From assembly GCA_030411725.1 (NCBI GenBank), contig MU839853.1:124001-188000 (forward strand): 64,000 nucleotides of DNA, read 5' to 3'. The position numbers and the translations under genes were made by a program. The notes beneath the pieces were generated by a model. That model did not search any database. It was not told the DNA's origin and saw nothing but the letters and a program-made list of their open reading frames with translations. This document shows positions 32,204 through 43,399 of the stretch, in pieces. Within the stretch, counting starts at the first letter, position 1. Each line of letters begins with the position of its first letter. This DNA comes from Echria macrotheca (lineage: Eukaryota; Ascomycota; Sordariomycetes; Sordariales; Schizotheciaceae).

Positions 32204-34562
32204 ATGCACCAAGCAACCGCCACCTTTTTCGCTTCCGCAACACGCGACGCGATGGGGAGCGAGGCAGCGCAGAGCCGACAAGATTTGCTCTTGACACTCA
32301 ACAAGTTTTCGCTCAGCAATCCCGAGGCAAACGCCGGCCTGAGAGACACCATCCGCCGCCTGTGGGATGAATGCGTCGCAACATTTCCTGCACCCGCCCA
32401 CCCGACCGACTTCAATTTCACCCCTCCCGTGTGGGCGCTCGACCATGTTCTCCCTGACGTGCTTGCATTTCTCGCCAGCGTCCTCCATCGCTCAGCCATC
32501 GACAGCCTGTCCCAAGGACAACGTCGCAAACTAGGCGCCGTCGCCAAAACGTTTGGACTCGCACCTGACGTCCTCTTCTTCCTCCTCTTCCCGTTCCATA
32601 GCGACGTGCTTGGAGAGACTGCTTATCGCTCGCTGACTACCGCCCGTCTTCGCCGTGCCGATATCCAGTTGCGCGACATCCTGGTGTCCGTCCAGAAGTC
32701 CTTTGACGATCTGGTACGTTTCGAGCCGCCTGACGCGAGAAAGAAGCACCTTTTTCTCTCCTTGCTTTCGCCGATCATCAAAGACATCTGGTAACTCGGC
32801 TCACATGTCCCCGGCGCGCGTGCTCCTGAGGCTAACCGCCAACAGCCCCGAGGCCTGGAAGGACTGGAACTCAAACAGAGCCAGGACAAGAATTACAGCT
32901 GCCTCCGAAACTCCACCGAGTCCCGAACAAACACCGAGTCTTCCAGACAGATCCACGGTCAGCTCCCCCGAGAATGCCAGAGAGGAATCGCATCCAAGAG
33001 ACTTGCCCGAGCCCCCGTCCCCATTTTCATACCGTCGTCCGAACCGGTCGCCCACTCCAGATCTTCTCGAAGACGCAGACCCGGAAACCCCTTCCCCTGT
33101 CGCGATAAAAGAGCGAATAACGGGCTCAATGGTCAACAACGGAATGTCATCGGAGGTCGCGTCTGCAGTCCGGGGTGGTGGTGAGACATTCACGCTTCTG
33201 TCCACTCCGCAACCCCGACCCCAGCCTCAGGGCCTCCAGGAAACAATCGTCCTCAACAACAGAGTCGAGAGTCCCTTGAATGGGCGCATACCGGGCTCGA
33301 GTTCACATTCAGCGTTAGGCTCTATTGCGCCAACGCCACGCAAGCCGGGGCCGTTCGCAGACTTACAAGACGTTACAGCCAGGAAGCGCGCGCGTGCGCA
33401 ATTTGAACTCGACAACGACAACGGTTATGGCACGACCAATGGGCGCCCCACTCTCGAAGATCTCAAATGTTTAGCCGAGGAAACATGGTTGAATGATGTC
33501 GTCGTCAACGCGGCAGTCTCGGACTTGATCAACTGGGTCTTTGGCCATGGGAATCGAGTCTGCTTCATCGACAGCCTGACGCCGCGCGCCAAGGCTCTCA
33601 GTGAGGGTGGAGGGCTGCGGTTAAAACACAAGCTCCATTCCCAAGACATCATTTACTTCCCCACGCATGATTCCGCTCGCCGCCACTGGCTTCTCTACCG
33701 TTGCGTCCGCCGGCAAGCCACTGGCAGTGACCCAACTTGGACCCTGGAGAAATACGACTCGCTGCCCCCCAGTAACGATGCTAGACAAGATCCCAACCAT
33801 GACATAACCAACTTTCTTTCTAATCACGGTATCACCTGCCCAGGAATTGTCGACATTCCCTGCTCTCGACAAAATAACATCTACGACTGTGGTCTTTACG
33901 TCATCGCCTACGTCCACTGTCTTCTCCACGGACTCCCAGTCACATTTGAGGAGCTCGACTCACGAAATGCCCGCCTTCACCTCCTCCAAAGCATCCGCAC
34001 GCCCCAAGCGCCCAGTCTCCTCGTGGTACCCAACCAAGGCGCGAACCTGGCTTTACTATGGAAGACGGCACGACACTGCAAAGGCATGCTCGGATCGACC
34101 GCACTAAAATCCATCGCATGTCTCGGTGTTTCCGAAATGATGTACCTGAGAGCATGGGAGGCCGAGTACGCGCAGGCTCGCTATTGGGCCATCGCATCTG
34201 GACTTAACAATGTACGAGCAAGACACCACTCGTTGGCCGATGTGCGTCCAAACAGCCCCGAGTCACTCCCGCAGAAGCAGCGCCGCCTTGCAGCTGAGCT
34301 GCTTGCCACCTTCGATGCATGTCCTCCTACTGAGGACATGACACGGATGCTTCGTGCTACCGTTGGGACGGCTGTGGGTATCTGGGAGGCAAGGGAGGGG
34401 GTCAGTAGTTCCGCCCAGCATACAGAGAACCACGCAAATGCGCTGCAACGAGTCGTTTGGATGTTAGTCGCGAAGAAGATGGGAGACCGTCTCACATATG
34501 CCGCAGAAATCACCAAGGACATGCGAGTTTATGCTTTACGCCTTGTACAAAGTCATAGATAA
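32204..34562 (+). CDS. Ulp1/SENP-like (C48 family) cysteine protease
   Basis: Two exons (32204-32790 and 32846-34562; 55-nt intron, GTAACT..CAACAG) give 767 residues. The N-terminal ~200 residues are helical and unrecognised; ~200-400 are Ser/Pro-rich linker. The protease core lies at ~410-560: ETWLNDVVVNAAVSDLI (the W-L-N-D substrate-groove motif), ARRHW with catalytic His476, KYDSL with Asp500, RQNN with oxyanion Gln538 and IYDCGLYV with nucleophile Cys544. All four catalytic positions are present, so deSUMOylase or related isopeptidase activity is plausible. The ~200-residue C-terminal tail is helical. Such stand-alone C48 genes often derive from, or travel with, DNA transposons, but no inverted repeats are seen around this one. 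Confidence 0.87.
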
Positions 34563-35050
34563 GTCAGCAATGACTACGCCAATATCTTACTTAACCAATT
34601 CTTTGTTACATTTTCCAGAATCTGACAAGTGTTGCCAATGCTGTTCTTGTCGCTTCTTTCCACATGCGCTTCTCCGATTGCTGGTGGCTTCCCCCCCACC
34701 CGCATTGCATCTGGATACAACAGCCAGGTGTTGGCGAGGGTGCACGTTGCGGTTTTGTTGACATGTCAATGGCATCCGACAACCTAACCAGCTATTTCCA
34801 ACTGGCGTCTCCTGTGAGGACCGAACAAGTTACCTCGGCTGATGCGTGTGCCCGCCAATGCTACATTAAAGGTTCACAGATGCTCACAGTATTTTCCCCA
34901 GACACCAATTCATCTAGATGTTATTCTAAGCTGCCAAAGTCTATCTCATTTCGATGTCAGTGGTTGTTGAAACCCGACACCCCCCACAGAAACAAACTCC
35001 CGCATATCAGTAAACCGCCTTCTCAATCCACCCGATGAAGCCACAATCTC
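34563..35050. other. Intergenic between convergent genes
   Basis: An open frame at 34664-35038 begins MRFSDCWW and contains a Cys-containing phrase (ADACARQCY), but it has no convincing leader or splice partner. Not called as a gene. Confidence 0.45.
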
Positions 35051-35472
35051 TCACCAGCACTTATAAGAGTTGTAGTTTCTCTTCTCAATGCACCTTCCAC
35101 TGACGGCCAACGGATCCTCGATTCCGTTGCATCCCTTGCCTGTGTAAACACGGGGGTTCAGCATACCGCCCGTGTTCCAGAAGAAAGCACCAGTCTGTCC
35201 GTCGAGATCATAGCAGCGGCCCGAGACCGGGGCGGCGTGGTACAGGATGTTGCGGTCAGCTTGGCTGCTTGGTGTTAGCTGGAAATGAGATGAAGGGAAG
35301 ACAAAGAAGGGACGAACCAGTCAGCGAGGGTGCGGTACTGGTTGAGCTTAGGCTTGTCGCGGGGGAGGAGCTTGTTGGATTCAACGCGGGAGAAGTCAGG
35401 CTCCACAGCAGGGCTGGCGAAGACGGCGGCGAACAGCGGGGCTGCGGCGAGGAGGAAAGTGGTCAACTGCAT
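35051..35472 (-). CDS. Small secreted cysteine-rich protein (122 aa, two exons)
   Basis: Exon 1 35472-35318, a 53-nt intron (GTTCGT donor, CAGCTAACACC branch, AAGCAG acceptor), exon 2 35264-35051. Signal peptide MQLTTFLLAAAPLFAAVFAS, then a propeptide with a Kex2-like site (LLPRDKPKL). The mature part of ~80 residues has five cysteines in DCQAD, GRCYDLDGQTGAFFW, GKGCNG, SGRCIEKR and the terminal YKCW. The splice creates the first cysteine. The GAFFWNTGG and final KCW motifs recur in small secreted proteins of plant- and insect-associated fungi as far as I recall, but no function is known to me. The upstream leader contains a GGT-rich microsatellite. Confidence 0.82.
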
Positions 35473-36986
35473 TTTTGCGGTGGTGTTGGTGTCGGTGTTG
35501 GTGGTGGTGGTGGTGGTGGTGATTGCTGAGGCTGGTGTATGTAGAGAGGATGATGTGCTGGCTGATGAGTTTGAGGGTAGAAGAGGTGAGGATGAAGGCC
35601 TTCTTATACTTCTTTTCCTCACGAACGGAAGCGCCGTCAATGTCTCCCATTGCGTAGATTGATGACTTTCAGTTACACCCGTGATGATCCTTCCGTAGAG
35701 CTATCCGAGATGATGTCCACTTGGGGACGACGCCGTGCTGACGGTCCACAATAGGCGCAGCAGAGCACAGCCGGTGGAGATCTTATTCATGGAGTTTTGT
35801 CCCGGACGGCATGTTCATTCCCTCGCCAAGTATTCCTTTGTTCTGTATTGATGTGGAATTATTTCCTGAGGCAATTAAATCAACGGGGGTCAGTAGGTAG
35901 CTTTCCCCGGCTGCAACGTCCTACAAGGCATTGTTAGTTGAAGCTGAAAATATCCTACGGCTTCCGGTCTGGTGTTAGCCTTTCTGTGGCAGGTTCCCTG
36001 GTCGCCGAAATCAAGGGGCAAACCCAGTCTCTCATTGGCTGAGAGCGTTGCCCCTTTAACTTTCGCGTCAGCACGGCACTATAACGCTGTTCGGTTAAAC
36101 AGCGAAGCAGGTATACTTGTGGAGCATGGGCTACGAAGCGAGACGTCGAGGTTCTAGGCATTCTAGGCAGACGATTAAAACACATCAGCCGCTCCAAAAA
36201 AACCCACCGAGGAAGTGGAACTCGGATCCTTTTTTACAGCCCTAGGACATGCACATGCGACGCTGTCCTCCGCCATGAGGAAGGACTAGCCGCTGCATTG
36301 CCCTAGATCCACTAGTTCTAGCTGTCGTGTATAAGCGGGTACTACATGTAGGCTATGCAGGGGAAGGATATCCTTTTTCTTGCACACCACACTAGCCATT
36401 ATGAAAAAGTCAAATACAACCTCCGAAGTATCTGTTCCACAGAGATTTTGGTCTCTCTAGGCACCAGCTCGGACTCTCGGCCGCGGGTACCCGACATTGA
36501 AGAACGGGATGCACCGAAAGTGGCGCAGCAGCACAAAGAGACCGCCTATATCTGGCTACATAGGTAAAGCGCGGCATAGAACATCATTAGATTGTACTCC
36601 ACCTACATATCTATCAACAAAAGTCCCTATCCCTGCCAGGAGCGTCCTCACCGTGTCCCATCTCAACAAATTCCCCTACTCAGCCACCCCCAGTGACCTC
36701 ATCCCCTTTCTCATGTTACGCTGGTTCGGTCCTACCTTGAACAAATGCTGCCTCAACCTCGTCATCATCCCCTCTCGCATCCACTCGATTATGTAGATCA
36801 GACCATTCCATCGCCTGGGGTTTCTGGTTGAGGCCCTAGCCCATTATGAAGAACATACTTAGGTAGAAAAAGAGTGGAGAGATGCGGATCTCGAGAAAGG
36901 GAAGGTCGTGTCCTCCAGAAATTTGGGAAATATCTCGATTTACACTCTATAGTACACAAGACCTGCCATTTCCCGGCCGAATTCAG
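35473..36986. other. Intergenic
   Basis: About 1.5 kb including the microsatellite leader at its left end. No gene supported. A 16-base string identical to a common cloning polylinker lies at 36306-36321; see rejected items. Confidence 0.5.
35477..35522. repeat. GGT/GTT microsatellite in a 5' leader
   Basis: A 46-bp tract of GGTGTT and GGT units immediately upstream of the start codon at 35472; on the transcribed strand it is an ACC-rich leader. Confidence 0.75.
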
Positions 36987-38245
36987 TCACCACGCCACCT
37001 TGAAGTCCCTCTCAACAAATGAGTTCGGTCTAACGTAGGCCTGTTTGGGCATTTTGAACCCGTATCGCATGTCGTGCATCTCGAGGCGGTTCTTGTCGGC
37101 ACCCTTGGCGCTGCGGGCGTGGTGAGGTTCAACCGTGGAACATCGGCTGGCGGGAATCTGCCTAGCCAATCCGCCGTATCCCGCCGGCTTTGTAGCCGGG
37201 ATGGTGGTAGTGGTGTCGAAGTAGTCACCGTGGTGAAACCCAGAATGATCAACACGGGAGTCCGAATCGGTCAGCGACACGCCCATTTTGCGTAGACAGC
37301 CCTCGAGAATGCCCTTCAAGGCTGGGATGCACGCGGCCAGGATACAGATAAACAGTTCCAGAATACTGTAGGTGGCGACGGATACCGAGACCGGCATGAA
37401 CTCTTCGGGGGGTGTTTTGGGGTCGAAGTACTTCTGGACCTGTATCGTCTTGATGATGGACGCTACCGAGACGAAGAGACCTAGGCCCATTAGGAAGCAG
37501 ATGAAGATACGTTCGCGGAGTGGACGAGTAATCTTGCGGAGGAAAACGATTGGTGATAGCGCGAGTAGTACGTCGGTACCAATGTTGATGCCCGAGCCTA
37601 TGTTGGATGCTGCCAGCATGACTTCCACCGCCACGCAGGACCCTGTGGTGATACGGGGATCCCAGGCCTTTTGGAGCGGTTGGCAGGCGATAACCAGGTT
37701 GAAAAACAGGTTGAGTATCCCATAGGCTGCTTGGACCCCTATGATGGAAAATAGGAAGATACGCCAGCGCAAGGACTTGCGTTGGATGCGCAACAGCGTC
37801 AGCGCAATGGAAACCTTGAGACATGTCATGGCAAGCCCCCAGATCCCGATGGAGAGCCAAGCGTGAAGGCCCTGGGAATCAATGACAGTGTCTGTTGGTA
37901 TGAAACCGGGCTGTGTGCTGTTGGCCATGAGCAAGAACGCCCAGTCCACAACGCTGAGACACTGGGAAATGGACAACGTGTTAGCCGATCCTCACGGGAG
38001 CAAATAGGCGCACTTACGTATCCAATGATATGAAGGTAATCGTCCATGCCAATTGTCCATACCGGCCTAACCCGCAGATAAATACGCGTGACGAATACTA
38101 CAGTGCAGAAAAAGAGAAACGTTGAGGTGACGCCAAGGTAAACCCTGGACAGATAGGCATGGTGCTCCGAGACGTAAAACTCCGTGGGCAAAGACAGGCC
38201 TGATGTGGTCCCGTTTCCGGGCGGCAATGTGTCGTTATTCGACAT
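36987..38245 (-). CDS. PTH11-like / fungal rhodopsin-domain seven-TM protein (second copy)
   Basis: Two exons (38245-38018 and 37961-36987) with a 56-nt phase-0 intron (GTAAGT..CCCAG) give 400 residues. The N-terminus is Asn/Gly-rich with potential glycosylation sites, followed by TM1. Then come RIYLRVRPVWTIGMDDYLHI (the R...W..DDY family motif), seven hydrophobic helices, an extracellular CQPLQKAWDP...GSC loop and the final YSILELFICILAACIPALKG helix. The C-terminal ~100 residues are cytoplasmic with a His/Asp-rich patch. It differs from the copy at 1175 in intron position and loop sequence, so the two are distant members of the same expanded family. Confidence 0.9.
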
Positions 38246-39634
38246 CGTAATGGGTCTTGTGTGCGATCCAGCGGTTGGAAAGCGGGGCCAGCTCCATCAG
38301 GTGGTTGTCGATGACGACGGATTGGCGACAGTTACCTGACCCAGGGAAGTGGAACGTCCCAGGGACAGGTTCTAGCTCGTGGGGACATGGCACTAATCAT
38401 GGCCAATATGCCGGATCACTTGCAGGGGCGGTATGGAATCCGCGTCTTGCTGCTGCGCAGTGGCCTTTCTCTCTCCAACATACACCCCTACTCCAACAGT
38501 TTGGGGCTCAGAGTGGCGTGGCACGACGAGACAAGGTGGACAGCAAGGGGTCGGAGTATTGTCCTAACAAGCAGAAAGAAAAAATTGGGCGGTGGAAACG
38601 TATCGGGCATGATAGATATCAACAGAATGAGGAAAACACACTCGGTCGGGCGGTTTCAGCCTCTTTCCCTCGCCTGTTCCTCCCCCCCGTTCCGTGCCGC
38701 CGCATTGACAAAGACATCCGAATATGGTTGGTGGCTTGACTCCTCAGTCTTTGGCGAGGAAACTGAACGTCCGAACACTGCACCGCCACTGCAAAGCGGC
38801 ATGAATATTGCATGGGAAAATAAGATCTGGGTCTGTTCCCCGTGGTTGCTAATTAAATAAGCTTATTTTTCCCTTGGAGATGCTAACATCCCTGCCGCTA
38901 CGAGGAATGGTACCTACCTGTCTTTCAGCTTCCGAAGACGAATAGCTGGCAGACGAACCGTTGGATGGTTTGTTAACGCGTGCTGATGTCAAACTTAAAA
39001 GCTAAATCTTAATACCAGTTTTAGTTTGATGTCTGCCGTTCAGTGCGCACATTGGACAGTGTATTGTACAATACAATGTCTCTTGATCGTTGTTCTCGGC
39101 ATGTTGGCATGGAGGTGGCCGGATGGGGATAGCTGCCCGTGCATGAAACCCCCGGCGTGCATCATGGCGATCATAGCGCTACCCCTGCATTGGGATCTGT
39201 TCCTCCTGTGTAAGCCTTCCCATATTGAGTGGTCGAGATCAAGAACATCAGCCAGGAACAAAACCCTGTCCGGTTCTACGTGTTTCCCTCTTTCCTGATT
39301 CTACGCTGTTGTGAAGAAATGCGATATCCCGATGGGCGCCCAGTGGTTTGGCGCCGATGCAGGGTTTACTGGCGGACCTGAGCCGGGCTCTTCGGCCAAC
39401 ACACCGAAAAATACAACAGGATGGATGTGAGAACCCCATCATGGCCTCGAAAGGAGGAGTTCTGGCAAATCAGCTGACGTATCCCCAACCAGGCCGGAGC
39501 CAGACACGCGTGGGACATTTCGACTCGTCGTCGGTTGTCTGACTACCCTTTCACTCTGCGTCTATACAGCCCTTCACCTTAATATCCCTCCACGACCGGA
39601 CCGAGTAGCACGGCCCTCGTCATTTTCTTCGGCA
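38246..39634. other. Intergenic, with probable 5' coding sequence of the next gene at its right end
   Basis: Most of the 1.4 kb holds nothing recognisable. From about 39470 the frame of the downstream gene is open and reads RGTFRLVVGCLTTLSLCVY, a likely membrane helix, so an upstream exon is expected here but its start was not found. Confidence 0.5.
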
Positions 39635-41281
39635 ATGTCCAAAAAGCTAGTTTGGGTTCTGCTCGGCATGTTCGCGCCGGAACTTGTCGTCTACACAGCA
39701 TGGTCGCAGTGGATAGCAGCCCGACGGTTGACGCGCGCCATACAAGCCACGAACCCCGAATGGACGATGACACACAGTTTTTTTGCCGTCATGGGCGGCT
39801 TTGCGGTCGACACAAGAAATGGAGGGGAGAGAGAATACATGGACGGCTCGCCACGCCTGCATCTAACCGCCAATGGAATCGCACTGCTCGCCGAGCTCGG
39901 AGCACTGCCGGCCGTGTCGGCGGAGCTCATACGGGACAAGAGCAAGGCAAACCGCGTCACCAAGCTGCTTGTTGTGATTCAGACCGTCTGGTTGGTTGTC
40001 GAGTGTGTTGCCCGTGCCGCCAGTCGCCTGCCCCTGACGCTGCTTGAGCTCAACACGATTGCGCATGTGGCCTGCGCATTCGTCGCCTATGTCTTGTGGT
40101 GGAACAAACCCCTTGATGTTGAACAGCCCGTGGTGCTTGCCTGTGGCAAAGGGAGACGGCCGCTGGTCGCTGCCATGTGCATGTTCAGCCGACGGAACCC
40201 GCCCGACGGCCACGACACCCTGCGGCCCGAGATACACGATATTCTCCACTTCGTCCCTCACCAAGCAGGAGAGAAGGTCATGGATCTGGCAGGGACCTTA
40301 CGGATAGCGCGCTACAGGAATACGCCTGGCCGTTTTGTCACGACTCCATCTAGTCTTCCGGGCCCAGAACCCATGACTGTTGTTATCGACGATGATATTG
40401 GCGCATTCCGAGTTGCCACTGAACGGGGGGACGACACCCAGGGACCGCCCAAGACCGCCATCACACTGTACAGCGGCGACGTGCTCTTACCGCTCGGGTT
40501 TGCACCGAACATTGCCAGTACCATCAGCGAAGACTTGCGACAAACGAGGTACCCGTCCCACAGTACATCCCTTCCTCGCTGGGAAGCAGATGCTACCTAC
40601 GACCTTGACCACCAAGCCACTCTACGGCCGGCAGTCAGAATGCATGTTGACATGACAACCGTCACCCGCTGGACACTTGCGTGCGAGAGCCTTCGAGAGC
40701 ACGAAGCGGCCTGGAGCAATTACAGGACGGTGGTTTCCCAGGCCGCTGTGTGTGACGACGAGTGGTACGCCGTGTACAAATACCGCACCGAGCTGCCGGG
40801 ACAGGCCGACTTCGTGGCTGCGACGGTGCCCAACTGGCCTGGTCGGCACCTTATGCCGTCCCGCCATGGGGCCTTCTTCGCGCTCTGTGTCCTCCTCTAC
40901 GGCGGCGTCCATGCAACAGCCTGGAACGAATACTTCCCGTCCGAGATAGAGGCGTGTCTGTGGCACGTATCATCCATATACGTGGCCGCCTCCGGCCTGC
41001 TATGGCTCGCGCTGAAGGCCACCCAAATCGGACTTGCGTGGTTTCGGGAGTCTTACCTCTCCAAGAAGCAACGCGCCAGCCCCCTTTCCTGGCTCAATTA
41101 CTTTGTCACGCCCCTTGGCACCGTGCTCGTCCTAATTCCCATGTATGTCATTGCAGCCACGAGCTGTCTCTACGTCTGTGCGAGGATATATCTGGTTGTT
41201 GAGGCATTTATCAGCCTACGAGATGTGTCGCCAGATGTATATCTGACTCCTGAGTGGACCCGTTATCTTGTGCACTTTTAA
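39635..41281 (+). CDS. Polytopic membrane protein of unknown function, fungal family
   Basis: 548 residues from the ATG at 39635, no intron visible. Hydrophobic segments: LVWVLLGMFAPELVVYTAW at the N-terminus, two more at ~110-165, a long soluble domain at ~170-420, then three helices near the C-terminus (FFALCVLLYGGVHATAW, YVAASGLLWLAL, VLVLIPMYVIAATSCLYVCA). The FAPELV..AW.QW element and a C-terminal 'FISLR' element are typical of a large family of uncharacterised membrane proteins in Pezizomycotina. In that family a helix with Y-T-A-(I/L)-H-L-N-(V/I) precedes FAPE; here it sits in frame upstream of the chosen ATG (TALHLNIPP), so the true gene probably starts in an earlier exon. Confidence 0.8.
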   Translation: MSKKLVWVLLGMFAPELVVYTAWSQWIAARRLTRAIQATNPEWTMTHSFFAVMGGFAVDTRNGGEREYMDGSPRLHLTANGIALLAELGALPAVSAELIRDKSKANRVTKLLVVIQTVWLVVECVARAASRLPLTLLELNTIAHVACAFVAYVLWWNKPLDVEQPVVLACGKGRRPLVAAMCMFSRRNPPDGHDTLRPEIHDILHFVPHQAGEKVMDLAGTLRIARYRNTPGRFVTTPSSLPGPEPMTVVIDDDIGAFRVATERGDDTQGPPKTAITLYSGDVLLPLGFAPNIASTISEDLRQTRYPSHSTSLPRWEADATYDLDHQATLRPAVRMHVDMTTVTRWTLACESLREHEAAWSNYRTVVSQAAVCDDEWYAVYKYRTELPGQADFVAATVPNWPGRHLMPSRHGAFFALCVLLYGGVHATAWNEYFPSEIEACLWHVSSIYVAASGLLWLALKATQIGLAWFRESYLSKKQRASPLSWLNYFVTPLGTVLVLIPMYVIAATSCLYVCARIYLVVEAFISLRDVSPDVYLTPEWTRYLVHF

Positions 41282-41695
41282 ACCAAATCAAACCATGTTC
41301 ATTGATTCTCAGTACAGCGGTAGTTGTAATAAATCAATCTTCAAGTTAGTCAAGTACGTTTCGTGGATAATTGGCCACCTGATAGCCGGCCACCGCCTTT
41401 TCGATCGCAGGTAGCCCGACAATCCCCCAAAGCATTTACATATCGCCTATATTCCAGGTTTGAGGATTCTAATAAACACCTTCATACCTTCAATACGTCT
41501 CAAATTGATAATCTTAGCCTTTTTAAAGCTCAAAAACAGAACTGCCCAAGTACGCCGTCCCATACTGACCACCGACATTCCGCCATGTCTGTGATTACAT
41601 ATCTCAAGACCCATACTTGAAAGATGTTAGGTTTAGACCGAAGACACGCACCGGAATACATATGTCAGCGTCCTAGTCATCCTCGAGACTACGGA
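41282..41695. other. Intergenic between convergent genes
   Basis: 3' flanks of the membrane protein and of kinase copy 1. Nothing recognised. Confidence 0.6.
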
Positions 41696-43399
41696 CTATT
41701 GCGTCGCGAATCCGGCCCCGACACCATTTCCCAATAAACGAAAAACCTCTGGTATCCCCGGCGAAGCCAGCTCCAGCTCTGTGCTCCAAAGAGATTCGTC
41801 CCCCCCTTGCACAACATCACCCACGATACGTCCCAGCTCCTCAACCAGCCGCGGTGCATCACTCCTCCTTTTACTCTCAGCAACCAACATTTCCGTCTGA
41901 ATGAGCCTGACAAGCCGACCCAACGCCGTTCCCTCCCCGCATCTCTCATGCTTCAGGAGTTGCGCCATGGCTATGATCACCATCTCGGACACGACTGGCG
42001 ACCCATCGTCTTTGATGGCATAGAAGCCGCCCGGGCGGCTCTCGGTCCAGGTGTTTGGTCTCCAGCTCGCGAAACCCTCCACCGCTTCCAGACCGTAGAG
42101 CAGCCAGATGGTAAACTCCAGCAAGATGCAACCGAGTGACCAGACGTCATATACACGAGGCCTCGGGAGGAGGCTATACTTGCACTTCTTGTGCGCCTCA
42201 GGGGCTTCATAAGCCTTTGTTGTCGCGCGCGTGTCTGTCTCCTTCTGGGTCCGCACGGCAGTCATCTTGGAATGTATCTTTGCAATGCCGAAGTCGGCAA
42301 TGACGAGCCGTTTGGTGCCGGATTCGTCGAAAAGGAGTATGTTGAGAGGCTTCAGGTCACCATGGCGACAGTTGGAGCCGTTTGGGAAAGATCTGTGGAG
42401 GTCCTGCAGACCGGAGGCCAGACCTAGCATCTGCTCCAGTGACCAGCGAATGAGGCCAGGGGTTCGCGGCTGCTTGTCTTGGTTCTTCCAGTAGGCGTGA
42501 AGGTCGCCATCGCTGGCGAGTGGAAATATCACATAGTACTTAGGATATGGTGTCTCGACCTTGCAAGCGGCGATGTGTCTGATCAGGTGTGGGTTGTCGA
42601 ATTGGCGAATCCTAAATAAGCTTTGTGTTTCCCTCTCGAAGGTTTCGTCATCTTCCCCCAGCTCCTTGACCGCGACCCGGATGGGAAGCTCGGACACCTG
42701 TCGCGTGTTAGAGACCGACCCCAATGCTCATGAAGAAGGTATACGCACTTTCTTCCCTCGATCTTGATAGTGATACGGGTGGAGCTCACAGCTGGAAACT
42801 ATGCTCATGCCGGTTTTTGTGATGTGCTTCTTGTTGCTCAGCGGCAGTGCGCATTTTGGGTGTATTTTGTGAATGAGAGTGTCTTGGTCAGCGTTGATGG
42901 CGTCGTCGAAGACCGGTGTGAGCACGGCCCACTGCCGGTCGAGGAAGCTGTCGATGATTCGGTCGCGTTTGTCACCCTCGTCATTATCCTCGATGTTGCT
43001 GAAGGCCCAAAACGTCTTCCCACCCTTGCCATACAGGAGATGGCCATCAGTCTCGGCCCTACTCAGGGGCAGATGGGCATCGGTGAAACCCTCCAGCAGC
43101 AAGTCCTCAATCACTTGCGGTTGGCCAATCCAGAGGAGTACTGCAAATGTTTTCGGGGCATTTTCGACCACGCGAGAGGCATACTCGCCATTGCACACTG
43201 AAGGTGACTTGAAATTTATACTCGCATTGACGTTCTCAGCCGTGACGATATTCTCCAACAGCTCAGGCAGTACCCAATTCCGGTGAGTGAACTGACATTC
43301 TCTAACTGTGGATTGGATATCGCGGTATCCTAACCTCTTTCCGAGGCAGCTTGCCTGGCTTGGCTCTTTGTCAGATGGTAAACTTGGGCTTTGACCCAT
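41696..43399 (-). CDS. Kinase-like protein, copy 1 of a head-to-head pair
   Basis: Two exons (43399-42749 and 42697-41696; 51-nt intron, GTGCGT..GACAG, CTCTAACA branch) give 550 residues starting MGQSPSLP. Residues ~30-190 form an N-terminal domain also present in copy 2 (NAPKTFAVL, EGFTDAHLPLSR, IHPKCALPL). The kinase domain follows: VAVK (Lys228), a Glu in RETQSL, RHGDLKPLNIL (Asp331), IADFG (352-354), YEAPE and DVWSLGCI. The glycine-rich loop is missing: the aligned stretch reads KTGMSIVSS. Ser/Thr kinases with HGDLKP and a 'GCI.LE...WLLYG' segment are common next to HET and NLR genes in fungi. An upstream in-frame Met at 43471 is an alternative start. Activity is doubtful because of the loop. 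Confidence 0.83.

Noticed and set aside
34664..35038. 124-residue frame starting MRFSDCWW
   Set aside because: Contains a few cysteines but no proper leader and no intron or neighbour support; could be a relic, too weak to call.
36306..36321. 16-base match to a common plasmid polylinker (GATCCACTAGTTCTAG)
   Set aside because: Only 16 bases agree and the flanks diverge at once on both sides, with no restriction-site series continuing; more likely chance than vector carry-over.
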